Shown here: piece by piece, positions 1 through 11,646 of the stretch
Numbering within the stretch: position 1 is the stretch's first letter
Layout of the letters: every line of letters begins with the position of its first letter
NCBI GenBank assembly: GCA_021234155.1
Contig: JAJEKV010000011.1
Coordinates: forward strand, 11,881,255-11,945,254
Origin: Isoetes taiwanensis
Taxonomy: Eukaryota > Streptophyta > Lycopodiopsida > Isoetales > Isoetaceae
DNA: 64,000 nucleotides
Reading direction: 5' to 3'
Position numbers and translations under genes: made by a program
Notes under the pieces: model-generated
Told to the model about the DNA's origin: nothing
The model's database searches: none
Seen by the model: the letters and a program-made list of their open reading frames with translations, nothing else

Positions 1-3000
1 TTAGCTTGAAAACTAGTTTTCAAGGTATCAATAATACAACAACAATAAAGGTATGGGATAAAGAACTTTTTTTTCTATTAGGAATATGCCATAAACGCTG
101 AGGACATGGCAGGTGATTTATTGAAACCATGCACGATGGAACATTGGATCTTTCAGCAATTGCTGCTTGCTTCGAGACTACTATTATAACAAACTGATAA
201 GTTGCTCATTAACACCCTACACATTCTAGAGGCTATATTTATTTCTCAACGAATACATGGTCATCTATTGTTTTTTATTGTACCACTTTTGCTCTTGCGT
301 TGGAAGATAATGCACTTTCAAAAGCATATAACCTATGTATCGTACTTCGAGATGTGGCAATACATGGTTAACAACTATATTTGATTGTACATATTTTTCT
401 TTGCTTGCATTGAAGGATAATGCACCTCCAAGAACAAAAAGTACAAGGTTACATTAAAGGAGAAATTGTAAGAATACCATAATATTTAGGGGTATTTATA
501 AAAATGCCCCTGATTTTTCCAAAATTGTAAGAATGCCCTTCTCCTTAACAGCGCTCTGCTTCTTCCATTTCTGACCACTCAAACTCTTCGTCGAGCATGT
601 GGATGGCTGCAGAAGAGGAAATCCTGGGATTTAACGACAAATGCATATGATTACGGAGATCAAAATGTTCAACGGCCTCTATCAGATTCATGACTTTCTC
701 ATGCATATGTTTGAAATATGGGCCTCAGCAACAAATTGCAATTTCGAATGGACTGTATGAAAATGTTATGCCTCGATCTATTCATAGTACACCAACAACA
801 AGTGAGTACATGGACACGTTTTTTTTTCATTCACATGTTTTCATAAATTAAATCAATTATATTTCTCGACTTGTGTCAAGTAGCCATGTACAACGGCATT
901 GGGAGCAACTTCTAACAGGATAAAAATATCCAGCTTTGCCTCCTTGCCTAGAGAATACCTGGGAATCCGTGTAGTCAACAAATTCATTGGAGAAACATTT
1001 ATTGACCATCAACTACTCATCAATGAAATGACTGCCAAATTGTCAGATTTCGTAATGGGAATGGAACAAGCCATACACAAATTTCACAAAGCCTTTGAGA
1101 AATGTGGCCGAATGATGAAGTGGGTTAATTGACCATCAATCTTGAACCAGAAAGGGCAAGCAGAACATCATTGAGAAGAGCCAAACGCAGGCTACTGAAA
1201 AGTGCATTGTCAATTAGAACAATAATGCTTGAAAAATTAGTCAGTGATCCTAGAGCTCTTGACAACGAAGAAAATCAATCCTAATCAAAACATGCCAAGA
1301 CTAAAGTTGATTGAATAAAAGACATATTTTCATCCTATACATGCTTTCAATTAATACGTATTATAATGAAGATTTATCTAAGAGGTTGATTACAATTCTG
1401 CATGGCATTTCTCTGTAAAGTTGAATAGCTCTCACGTGGATTAAGGATGTGTGTTAACCACTGTTGTCGATTTCTTGCAAAAACTGTACTATCTAATGCC
1501 CTAATTCGACTTCAATTTTATATTATAAAACACCACCCACACTATATCCTACAATTTGCTATGCAAAATAATCAAATGTGCTTTTGACTAATTTTTTTCT
1601 GATATAAAACGCATCCACGATAACATCATCTCTTCAATATTTTCATAAAAACTTACTGCACTACAATAATGTAGGACAAAGGACATGATCAGAATGATCA
1701 ACTGGGCAGAGAATCAAGTAGTGGAGTGTGAAACCTAATCAAAACCGCCTGGTAATTTGCTGTTTTCACCCAGAAAAATTAACCAGATATGGATATATCA
1801 TACATCATCAGAAAGATTTTGGAGATAGCTTTCCAAAGCAATAGAAAACACTCAAAACGGAGTCAGAATTCAAAACTTATGACAAAAATATATTACCATC
1901 AAATCTGCATGGCATCCATTTACAAAAAGGTATCCGGATTGAAAAGTACAAAAAGCAGGTAGCTATCTTGATAGATCTGGGTCAAATCATATGTTAATGG
2001 AAAGCTCTCTACATAAGCTTTCTAAAGAGCCCAAGATCATCTGAATCTGAATGAGCATAGAAACAAATGGCATTCTCTCTCTAGTGAATCTAGTTTTAGT
2101 GACTTCGATGTTACATACGAAGGTTTGGTAAAAAAGAACCTCTCATAAAAATCTTATTTTTGATTAAAACTTTTTTTTTTCCAACCAAAATTTTGTAAAA
2201 AGTGTTTGCAAATGTAATCATAGAATATGAGTGGGACTACCTAATTCAAGATATGTATATAGTATATGGACTATGTATAACTCTTATGAGAAATTAAAGG
2301 TGATTATCTACTTTTAAAGGTAAGCAATTTCTTAAAGTACAACTGAAAAAATGGTGGTGGTTTCAATTGCAGTAGTTAAAAAGAACACAACATATGGTAT
2401 AAAAAATCACTGAGGATTATTGGAGTCATCTCATCAATGGCATTGGGTAAGCCTTTGGAGATCTATACTTCTAGAAGGTTGCAAATACCAGGAAGCAAGT
2501 CATCAAGAACTTTGTCTGCCAACTCAAGGATGCTTGTACCATGACGTGCAGTTCTCAACTTTCCTTCGCTGCTCTAGAAAAGAATAGTTCTGAACATTTG
2601 AGAGGCCAGTGTATCCTAAAGGCACAGGCAAGAAATGTATGGCACATGACGTATCATATGTTTCTTGCAAGAATGGCGGCCAAATCAGATAGATTTTATT
2701 TCAATTACCAACATTTGGACTTTGAAAAATTATTTAACCTGCATATTATATAGTTATGCCATAATAAAGCACTTTCCTCCTTTTTACAAAAGATTATTTA
2801 CTCACCATATTTGTTAGATCTCCAAACTGTTATACAATGGCTCATCTTTTGGCATCCAATGGCACCGCTGGTACTGCAAAATTGAAAAGCAACAGTAAAT
2901 CGGAATGGTTCGAGTACATAGACATCAAACTTCACATTATTCTCTATGTGAGCTCAGAAAAACCCAAAATTCAAATGCAAAACTATTATATGAAACCTTG

Positions 3001-3700
3001 AACCTACAAAGTTGTTGATGAACAAAAACCTACAAAGCCCTAGCTACAAAAACATGATATGCACTATAGTTCTACATTTTTAAATTGTTCAGTGTCATCT
3101 GTTGCATTTGACACCAAGAAGCCCATGCTTACGCTTGCTGCTGAAACAACTGAAACCAACTAAGATACAATTAATTATAAGGGAACTCTGTAGTCAGCTA
3201 TGAATCCACATAACCATCCAACGTTCTTCAAATTATACTCATCTTAAACACCTCCTGAGAACACTAACCACATGCATTACAACATACCTACCATATTGTA
3301 TATATTCAAGATCTTGTTCTACTTTTCAATGCAGTTATTAAAAATCCAAATGAAATAAGCAGCCCAAGTACAGCAAATGTGCAAAAAAATCTGAATATAT
3401 CTTTATAGCTTTTTGCATAAACAACAGTGCAATCAACATTCCAAATAATTCCCGTGCAACTCTTGTAAATCGGTTGATAAGTGTGCATGCTCCATATATT
3501 ATGAGTATAAATAGAATTGTTGTCCAATGCAGACCCTAAAAATTTTGCTAGCTATAAGCAAACCTTAGGTGATAAAGCAATAATTGAAAGTCGATAAACT
3601 AATCACCATCCAATCCAAGCAAGAAATAGATTGGGTCCAACTAGCCTTCTTCCTTGATGTCTTCGGGTTATGTCTTGCGCCTTCTCTATGAATTTGGATA
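1..3700. other. Intergenic stretch without a confident gene
   Basis: AT-rich sequence with only short open frames on both strands. No frame shows a domain I recognise. Splice-like signals are scattered, so small exons of a larger gene cannot be excluded; the best candidate is annotated separately at 3306-3527. No repeat with clear ends was found here. Confidence 0.5.
3306..3527 (-). CDS. Possible terminal exon of an unknown gene, one membrane segment
   Basis: An open frame of about 73 codons on the minus strand. It is preceded, just above 3527, by a plausible splice acceptor (a T-rich run ending TTTTTAG). The second half encodes a hydrophobic stretch ([21 protein letters not shown]) followed by a short basic tail (KSRTRS) and a stop, as in a C-terminal single-pass membrane anchor. 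I do not recognise the family and cannot find the upstream exons. It could be chance: the frame is short and there is no independent support. Confidence 0.2.
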   Translation of the reverse strand: MDNNSIYTHNIWSMHTYQPIYKSCTGIIWNVDCTVVYAKSYKDIFRFFCTFAVLGLLISFGFLITALKSRTRS

Positions 3701-3708
3701 CCCTAGGC
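3701..3708. repeat. Target-site duplication, left copy (hAT)
   Basis: The octamer CCCTAGGC lies directly left of the terminal inverted repeat and recurs directly right of the other end (8203-8210). Eight bases is the duplication length made by hAT transposases. Confidence 0.9.
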
Positions 3709-4043
3709 CAGGGTTCGAAATTGGAAAATTACTTCCCCAACAAAAATGCCTTCTTCAATATATGATTATCGGATTTTTTTATTCTCTTTCGGCAAATCCT
3801 ACTACTATTGAAAATCCTCAGAAATTTGCTGATTCAATCAGACTTAAAAGATAATTTGAATATTGTGATATTGTCAAAATACATCTTTTTAGACCACTAA
3901 TGAAACAAAACAAGTCTGTTATAAAAAAGATACATAACCAAGTACAAAATTGTGATAACCCACAAAGCCATTTTTGTGGGTAGTACATAGATAGCCCACT
4001 ATATATCAAAATTTTAGGTTGTTACATTACTATCAGCAGCCTA

Positions 4044-6285
4044 CTAAACTAAGTAGCGGCTTGGTTCACCCGTATAGATAAGGCGACCTCGATTATCAGC
4101 CTTCTTTCTCCACAATTCTATACTCTTTGTGAAGTCAAAGTCTCTTGCTTTATCAGGTCCATTTACAACAATGGAAAGACTTGCATTCAAACTCTCTGCT
4201 CCCATACGTGCTCTTGTTTTGATGTTAGTTCTATGGCTGAATATGCTTTCACAAATTGCATTGCTAGCACATTGAACTAAAGAAATTTGAAGCAATATTA
4301 GAATGTTTTTGAAACGTACCACATTTGTTTGGTTTAAATCGATCATAGCACAAACATCTTCCATGCTCTTATGCTGCCAATTAGCTAAAGCATGGATTTT
4401 GTAATCTGCATACTCAGCCCTCAACACTTCTGCATCAATTAAAGGCAATGCCTTCTCCTCAGATCCCTTGACTTTCTTTGGTGTTCCATAAAAGGTAATT
4501 AATTCTTCTAAACCATCCTCACCAAACTTTCTTGGTCTGCTAGCCCTTGATATAAGTAAAGGAGATAGAATATTAAAATTCTTCATTATTGTTGTGTCTT
4601 CAAATCTAACTTGCAAACAGTCACAAACAGCCTTTGCATATGCCTTTTGATGTGTTAAGGCGATTTCCAAATCTGTCCCATCAATTTGCCTTGATAGTTT
4701 GAAGGTCCTATACTCATCCCCACGTATGGAAGTTCTTAAGGCCGCTAGCTAGCCACCTGGAGGACCATAATCAGGAACTATGGGATAACCCTTTGAATCA
4801 TGTTGACTTGCATTCAAATCTGCCTCAGCCTCAACAATGTAATAAGTTTGAATACCTTTGATAACAGTTGTAACATGCTCTGCTATAATAGTTATATCAA
4901 TACTACGAGCTTGAAACAACTTACTTACTATTGTGAGACCTCCAAGAATGTCCGCCAAAAAGTGCAGCAGGTAAATCATCTTAACATCAGCAAGCTTTTC
5001 AAAAATATCATGATTTTCCATCCTTGAATATTCTAGCACAGCGGGCAGATCCTTACATAGCTTAGCAATGGCACTATGTCTACTCAACCAACGTGTTTCT
5101 TGAATCCCTTCCAATCTCCAAGCTGCACATGTATATTCATTCAATAATTCCTGCAACTTTTCTAATTTTAAGCTGCTGCAAGAGAAATGAGCAGCAATAG
5201 AATTGATCATATTTTCAATATCTTCTATCCATTTCATATCTGATCCCTTTGCTAAATCTTGCACGGCCAAATTTGTACGATGAGCAATGCAGTGGATACT
5301 AGTCATATAGGGATGTGAAGTCTTCAATCTAGCAGCGACATCTTTCTTCTTTCCTATCATTGTAGATGCTCCATCAGACCCAAATCCCATTAACTTAGTC
5401 ATATCAAGACCAGCTTCTTTAAGATGGCTTACTAAGGAGTCATGTAATGTGGCTGCATTAACTTCCTGACCCTTAAAATTGTCAAAATTTTATTCTTAGG
5501 CTGGCCACCATGCTCCAAATAAGTGACACATAACACAGGATGTTGTTGAGTTGCCGCATCCGTCGACTCATCAACTTGCACACCAAAAAAGGGGCTACGT
5601 TTCATTTCCTCAATTATAGATAAGTGCAAGCTATCCCCAATACAAGCAATAAAACCTTGGCATGCATGGTCATTCTAATATAACTTGTTCATGATCATTA
5701 AATGACCAGCTCCTTACAGCCACTGTATAAGCCGCTCTAAACATATTTAGCACAACTCCTTCTACACTAGATTGCATTTTTTGCACTGCTTCTATGATTG
5801 GCATTTTTTCCTTCTCGGCATTTGCTTTCTTTTCCTCTGTTGCAACATGAGTTTTTGAGGCTGCATGATCATAAAAACTTGATGTCTTAAAATTTCTACT
5901 TCCTCCACGCGTAAAAGGCCCACTTGCTGCAAGTAACAGATCGATTATCAATCTAGTAACTAGTAATATATGCATATATATACGACAAGAGAACTAAGAA
6001 CATCATAATGATAAAAGAACTTTAGCTAAAAGTACCTGAAATGGCAAAAGCTTTACATGTTTTGCAAAATATTGCATCCTTCTCCTTATCATAATGCATC
6101 CATAACCATGTCTTCAACCATTTGTACTAGAACACTAGTTTTTCATTGCCATTATCTTCACCCTCACTTGCATCTTCATCGGGTTTAGAATTTCCTTCAC
6201 CATCTTTTTCCTTCATCTTGAACATATCTAAGATCTTAGGACCAAGAAGGCATGTGGTTTTCCTCTTTCTTGTCTCTTTCTTCAT
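4044..6285 (-). pseudogene. hAT transposase (zinc-finger/TTF type), broken
   Basis: Reads leftward from an ATG at 6285. Exon 1 (6285-6036) encodes a basic, then acidic N-terminus and a zinc-finger-like block (KWLKTWLWMHYDKEKDAIFCKTCKAF). A 109-bp intron (6035-5927, GT..AG, phase 1) follows. Exon 2 continues with the basic DHA..K.H block, then VDESTD, GFGSDGAST, the C-x2-H motif CIAH, TRWLSRHSA, and a C-terminal dimerisation region with CE..FSHRTNIKTRARM. These are the landmarks of the hAT family whose host-domesticated relatives include ZNF862 and ZMYM proteins. The gene is dead: an in-frame TAG precedes the zinc-finger block, and frameshifts or stops lie near 5670, 5430 and 4745. A related uninterrupted copy lies at 54436-56076. 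Confidence 0.85.
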
Positions 6286-6639
6286 GACTACAAATCTGGT
6301 TGGTGAAAAAATGCAAAATCAGAACATTCTATACACAATAATATGCAGATTTGTGAAGCAAAAATAATACATTCTATACATAATAATATGCAGATTTCTA
6401 TACACAATAACAGCAGATTTCTGAGGCAAAAAATATGCCATACTCTTCTGAAAGCCATACTCTTCTGAGTTGCCATGCTTTTGATATAGTCTGGAATCAT
6501 TTTTTGACCTTAACATTCCATTCCACGCTTCCACAACTTCTCAGAGCACCATCTGTGCATGACTTGGCATTTTGAGGTTCTAGATGAACGTCTTCAATTA
6601 CTGAGCCATCGGTAGTCATTATCTCCGATTGTCCAGTAT

Positions 6640-6835
6640 CATCATTACTGCAAAGGTTTTTCCCTTGAAAACCTTTCGAGGCAGGGGTTTTTCAATCCTA
6701 GTAGTAATGATTGTACTAGCCCATTGTATGGGTCCCATGACCTATTGGTCTCCGTGGACGTTAAAAAATCTATTCTATTCTATTCTATTCTATTCTATTC
6801 TATTCTATTCTATTCTATTCTATTCTATTCTATTC
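6640..6835 (+). repeat. (CTATT)n microsatellite at the tail of a retroposon-like fragment
   Basis: From about 6769 a pure TATTC/CTATT array of roughly 13 units follows the motif GTGGACGTTAAAAAAT. The same kind of motif, GTGACGTTAAAA, precedes the TTC array at 46371, and a similar GTCTCTACGTGACATT precedes the ATT tail of the LINE ending at 42932. I read the array as the simple-sequence tail of a short LINE- or SINE-type insertion inside the hAT element. Its 5' limit is not visible. Confidence 0.55.
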
Positions 6836-7618
6836 ATTGGCTCTAAACATGTTCTGAGCGCCAGATTAAATACGCCAGCATAGAGATTATATCATAAAAA
6901 GTCCAACTCACTTAAAGAAAATAGGATTTGGTACTCTATGCAATTGGGCTTTCAGTGTTAACCTTTTATGGTTGCCTCAATTCTTGCAATCTGAAGCTGC
7001 CATAATTGATACAATCTTGGAGCTTTGACCTATACTCCTATGTGCAAAGAGAACAGAGAGAAGACAAAGGATGCGGATATAATCATTTTAGAATAACCTT
7101 TTTATTTGCTTTATTTATCTATCATATTGTTCTATAGGGAAATGGCACCAAATAGACAGAAATAAAAACAAGATGTGACTTCTGTCGAAAGGCAACAAGT
7201 TCTGATGACACAACAGTAATCTTTGTTTCATAAAGGTGTAGAAACACAATGCAAACACAACCTTATTACTAAAAACTTAAAAAGGGTCATGTCTACACAC
7301 TAAATGCTATATGCTTATTACTAAAAAGGGCCGTATGACTCGTATCTACACACTAACGAAATGCTATATGCAACTGACTACACTCTACATGTGCCTGCTT
7401 GGCAAATGAGATTTCAAGAAGCCACATTTTTGGATAGAACAAAATGAGAATAAGAATAAGGTAGAAAATAAGGCTAAGAATGCTCTGCAATGACATATTT
7501 CTTTTACAAAATGAAGCATCCTACAAGGATTAATGCTCTGTAAATTTGTTGTCCTTTATTTTTGATATTTGTTTACTGTGTAGATGAAAATGGAGAGCCT
7601 TCTATACGAAATCCTTAC

Positions 7619-7865
7619 CTGGTAAAAGAACCTTTGAGGTCGAAATAGCAAGAGAAGGCGCCCTTTTCTCTTTGTTTCCTGATATTTTCCTCTCCGTCTT
7701 TGATCCTAGTAGTAGAGGAGCTCCATAGCACCCAGCCAGTGCACTCCCAGTTCCACTAACTAGAACCAAAGAAAAAGGGGAAAATATGAGAAGATACAAA
7801 AAGCAAAGCACTGCTGCAGCTGCTGCCCCTGCCGCCATCATAAAATCTTCCGCCAGACTCCCCAC
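7619..7865 (-). CDS. Possible first exon, unknown product
   Basis: Minus-strand frame from an ATG at 7865 to a strong splice donor (CAG then GTAAGG). The encoded segment starts MGSLAEDFMMAAG, has a hydrophobic helix of about 25 residues and a basic stretch. It lies inside the hAT element upstream of the transposase, so it may be a 5' exon of the element, a captured host exon, or chance. No family recognised. Confidence 0.2.
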
Positions 7866-8202
7866 TCCTTGTTAAAATCGATAGATCATCAGCTTCTTCA
7901 ATGAGGGTGGGCTGGGTGCTACCTTGGCCGCCGCCGAGAATGAAAAAGGCAGAAAAGCAAACCCTAAAAATGAAAAGGCATAAAAAAGGGACCTAAAATG
8001 AAATCTAACATTAAAAAAAAAAACTGCCTCCTTCCACGCAAGGTCGGATTTCTCCCTTCTCCCTTGCACCATGTAATAAATATTTGTCTTCCCCCCTCCC
8101 CTTTTTAGGAAGGAACTAGGTTCCGACCAAATTTAAAAAGAAAGGATTTTTCTTTGATTGGCCGGATTTTTAAGGTTAGTACCCCCCCAATTTCGAACCC
8201 TG

Positions 8203-8210
8203 CCCTAGGC
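8203..8210. repeat. Target-site duplication, right copy (hAT)
   Basis: CCCTAGGC, identical to 3701-3708, abutting the inverted repeat that ends at 8202. Confidence 0.9.
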
Positions 8211-8227
8211 GCTCTGAAACCCTGTCG

Positions 8228-9020
8228 GAGTTCTTTCTGTCGATATGTGATTTGTATATGTTTCACTAATTATTTTACATCAGAAACACAGATTTTCGGG
8301 CTGTAAATTGGGGGCCCCAAAAAACCATGAAGTACGGGTGGTGCTGCCCAAACACTTTTGATCATATCTGGAGATCAGGAACTCCGTTTCAGCTGAAATT
8401 TTTGCGTTGGAAAGTCATCTCAGAGTTCTTTCTATTTGTATTAATTTGTATATGTTTTAATAATCTTTCCTCAGCAAAAACTCAAATTTTTGGGCTGCAA
8501 ATCGAGAGCACAAAAAAACCCTGAAGTGCTCATGGTATTGTCCACATATTTTTTATCGTATTTGGCGAATTTTAACTCCGTTTCAGTTGAAATTTATCGC
8601 ATTGGAAAGCTCCCTCAGAGATCTTTCTGAAGATATGTGATTTGCATATGTTTGAATGATGTTTCCATAGCAAAAACACAGATTTACAGCCTGCACCACC
8701 ATTTCATGGTTCATATTACATTTTTGTTCATATCTATTTCTCTGTGACTCGGTTTCTCACGAAATTTATATTTTTGGAAAGCTCTCTCATAGTTATTTCA
8801 AAAATATTTTATGTTGCTGATGTTTAAACAGGATCTCAGAGCAAAAACAACATACTTTCAGTGCTGGTTTTAGGGTTTCCATTGTTCCATTTTCCAGCAC
8901 TATATACTTTTCTTCATATCTATTGATCTGCAGCTCTTTTTGGGAGCAATGCATATCATTGGAATGCTTGTTCTGTGATGATTCTAAAGATGTATGGTTT
9001 GCACACATTTGCTTAGGATT
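8228..9020. repeat. Diverged tandem repeat, about 5 units of 170-195 bp
   Basis: Units begin near 8228, 8423, 8618, 8790 and about 8975. Each shows the same succession: a GAG(T/A)TCTTTCT-like start, a GATATGTGATTTGTATATG-like block, CAAAAACACAGATTT, then AACTCCGTTTCAG.TGAAATTT and a TTGGAAAG block. Similarity between units is obvious but low, so the array is old. No coding potential. Confidence 0.75.
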
Positions 9021-9242
9021 TGAGAGGATAAAACGGCAAGTTTTTGCAACCCGATTTTAAGACGGGATTCAGAGGGTGTAATATCATCCAATCACCTTGG
9101 ATTCAAGCATTTACATGCTGAAGCCTTGCAGACGGGCATCTGTAAGGGGGAAAACCATTGCTTATTTTTATTTCAGACAAGTGTCTATAAGGTGGCAGAG
9201 GTTGCACTAGAGGCTGCACTTAATTTATGCACTTGAACACTT

Positions 9243-9614
9243 TCAGACGGGTGTCTGTAAGGTGAAAGAGCCTGCAGGCACTTGCTTCTTGCCCTTGGAG
9301 GCATAAAAACTAAAGGAATCCTGAAAATTTTGGCCAATAGATGGGATGCTGGACACTCTTGCTATTGACAACATGATGTCTCCTTCCTGTACTGATGCAT
9401 CAAATAAATTTTCAATGCCAGAGCTTACCTCAAAAGCTTGCAATCCTCCTTCTATAGGCTGTAAGTCTTGCTTTATTGCTTTATTACATCTCATTAGTGC
9501 AATATGCTGATGATTTGTTGGTTCTGCTAGATGCAAACATTCTGAATCACCAAGAGCCTTGGCATGGAGAAAGGGAAGCGCTTGAGACAATTTTATTACT
9601 TCAAGACATTCCAC
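9243..9614 (-). CDS. Unknown ORF sharing a block with 11647-12267
   Basis: A 123-codon minus-strand frame. Residues about 38-104 are nearly identical to the N-terminal part of the frame at 11647-12267 because both lie on a 207-bp duplication. No known domain is recognised. It lies downstream of, and on the same strand as, the zinc-knuckle gene at 9760-10569, and could be its 3' exon or a fragment of it. Confidence 0.3.
   Translation of the reverse strand: MECLEVIKLSQALPFLHAKALGDSECLHLAEPTNHQHIALMRCNKAIKQDLQPIEGGLQAFEVSSGIENLFDASVQEGDIMLSIARVSSIPSIGQNFQDSFSFYASKGKKQVPAGSFTLQTPV
9301..9507. repeat. 207-bp segmental duplication, copy 1
   Basis: Matches 12029-12235 base for base apart from about five substitutions, in the same orientation. 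On the minus strand it lies in an open frame (9243-9614), and in copy 2 within another (11647-12267). Both encode the same block (HIALMRCN.AIKQDLQ through FQDSFSFYA). Confidence 0.9.
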
Positions 9615-9759
9615 TTCAAAGTTTTTAGACTTCTACAAATTACTTGCTGGAGGATCTGAGTGTGCTGCCATCAAAGTAGAATCGCCGGGCACATCTCCTG
9701 CCAGATGTGCTTCCTTCTTCTGATTAACACTGCATACATCAGAGCCTGTAGCTTGAGAG

Positions 9760-10569
9760 TCACGGGCTAGTGTATCCATAGAACTGTGACCTTGTAACCC
9801 CTTGATTTCTGTTGATGTTCAAGCTTTTCTCTGAAACTTGCAAATCTTCTACATATCTTTTTTGTGCAGGTTCTAGATCTTTCTGAGTTTCATCTTCATA
9901 CCACATGGAGACAAGGTTACCTTCTTGGCATTCCGACTGACATGTTTTTGTAAAACGAGACAAGGGAACCTCTTCTTTGAGATAAAGATTTTTTGCTAGC
10001 CCAATTTCTCCATGATGCTGCTTCAAATCAATTAAGTCTGTAAACCTCACAAATGCAAATTGGGAATTTTCTTGTAACTGAACCTCTTCTTTGTGACAAA
10101 GATTTTCCTCTAGCCCAACTGCAACATGCGGCTCCAAATCAATTAACTCTGTAAAACCCACATAAGCAAAATGGATATCTTGCTTTACAGGAGCCACATC
10201 CAATACCACAAAAGCTGAAACTTTTCTTTGTTCCAATTGTGTATCCTCTACGCTCAAAACAACTTGTTCCTCTTGTTGGAGCCTTACAGTTCTGCCATGA
10301 ACATTAGGAGGATTATTTGGAGCTGGCATTGGAAATTTTGGTGTTGTGGGACATTGAAGACGACGATGGCCTTTGACTCTGCAATATGTGCATATTCCAT
10401 GCAAGTTGTGAAAGCTAATAACATGGCAATGCTTGATGGTATGGCCTCTTAGATTGCAATATTCACAGACCACTCCTATACAGTCTTTACACCCTTCACC
10501 TACACAAAATTCACATGGTGGACCATCTATTGCTTGTAACAGCCTCCTTTCTTGTCTTTGGCGTTCCAT
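9760..10569 (-). CDS. CCHC zinc-knuckle protein, possibly gag/ORF1-like
   Basis: A 269-codon minus-strand frame. The N-terminus is basic and cysteine-rich. After a CEFC..GCKDC segment come two classic CX2CX4HX4C knuckles, CEYCNLRGHTIKHC and CTYCRVKGHRRLQC, about 20 residues apart. The rest is acidic and glutamine-rich and contains an imperfect internal repeat (FAYVGFTELIDLEPH / FAFVRFTDLIDLKQH, each followed by a KEEV block). Knuckles of this form bind single-stranded nucleic acid and are typical of retroelement gag or LINE ORF1 proteins, but host RNA-binding proteins have them too. A splice-acceptor-like TTTATGCAG lies just upstream of the ATG, so this may be an internal exon. No reverse transcriptase lies next to it. 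Confidence 0.5.
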   Translation of the reverse strand: MERQRQERRLLQAIDGPPCEFCVGEGCKDCIGVVCEYCNLRGHTIKHCHVISFHNLHGICTYCRVKGHRRLQCPTTPKFPMPAPNNPPNVHGRTVRLQQEEQVVLSVEDTQLEQRKVSAFVVLDVAPVKQDIHFAYVGFTELIDLEPHVAVGLEENLCHKEEVQLQENSQFAFVRFTDLIDLKQHHGEIGLAKNLYLKEEVPLSRFTKTCQSECQEGNLVSMWYEDETQKDLEPAQKRYVEDLQVSEKSLNINRNQGVTRSQFYGYTSP

Positions 10570-10719
10570 AATCTCTGCATAAAACCGAATTGTAAGAAGA
10601 AGCTACCAAAAGATCATCTCGGTAGGACCTCCATAATGTTGATCCAAGATTTGCATCTTGATCAGCACCCGGGTATAAGTACTTGTGGTCTGGACCTCCA
10701 GAGCTGTTTATGTGCACAT

Positions 10720-11640
10720 CTCAAGTCTTTGCCTCTACAAAAGCATAGTCTGGTGGTATTTAAAGCTGTTGTGCTAAACTATGTGAAGCTTGCAGGTAGG
10801 CATAGGCACAGACGAAAATTACTGGGACTTGTATTGGCAAATGTAAAAAAATGAATTTGAAATTTGATAGAAGCTTGCAAGAAGGTAATAATCAGACAAT
10901 TATGATGTTCTAGACACTAGTTTTAAAATGGATCTTCTCAATGGAATAACGCTGGGCATTTCATACTACTGTGATTTGGTAGCTTAAATCAATACGACTG
11001 AATGCGACAAACACTCAGTCTTACTGGTAGAAGCTTTACCACCATGACAATTACAGGGAAATGCACGATCTCAAAAGGAAATGGACAATGACCAAGATAG
11101 CTTTTGGAAATTTGAATTTATGCTTCAAGGACAACAATACAATAATTTCTGACAAAGCTATATGCAAATGCTTGCAGACGGCTCGTGAGCTTCCTTTATT
11201 TTCAAGCACTGTAACCGAAACCGACCTCATCTTACATCGTTCAATCTTACCCCTTGTTTGGATATGCCTAAATTTGGACCTCATTCTAGGCCTTTCCCCA
11301 TAAATAGTGCTTTTTCTTAGCACGCGACATGGCTAAATTAATGGACCTCTGTACACAAATGTATGCAATGGTCTCTACGTTTTCTCAAACATCTTCATTT
11401 TGCTGGCATAGTTGCATGGACAAGTTCTTATAGATCTTGGGGAGAGAAACGGAGAAAGAAATATGAATAGAACTAGAAAAGCTTTGTGCAATAGTGGAAA
11501 CGAATTGTCAGCAATGGGTCTAATAAAAGAAAAATGTGAAGCAATGCATAAATGGAAAAATGGAGGATGTTGGCCACGAAAGTGGGCCAACATATAGCCC
11601 AAAAATAGTAGGCTGGTCCCCTCAGCCGACAACTAGGGTT
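10720..11640. other. Spacer without a supported gene
   Basis: Only short overlapping frames on both strands, none with a recognisable domain. No repeat structure seen. Confidence 0.4.
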
Positions 11641-11646
11641 GTGGAA

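Larger units (their letters stand above)
3709..8202 (-). mobile_element. hAT-superfamily DNA transposon, complete ends, 4.5 kb
   Basis: Both ends carry a perfect 16-bp inverted repeat, CAGGGTTCGAAATTGG (3709-3724, and inverted at 8187-8202). An identical 8-bp duplication CCCTAGGC flanks it on each side. Inside, on the minus strand, lies a broken transposase with an N-terminal zinc-finger-like exon, an intron and hAT catalytic and dimerisation motifs. The element therefore moved as a unit, once autonomous or close to it. It has since taken a LINE/SINE-like insertion ending in a pentanucleotide microsatellite near 6.8 kb. Ends are seen directly; the superfamily follows from TSD length and transposase type. 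Confidence 0.9.

Noticed and set aside
886-915. ATG-TAC-AAC-GGC-ATT-GGG, resembling the start of a plant splicing-factor (CWC21-like) protein
   Set aside because: The frame stops after nine codons and the next conserved residues are missing.
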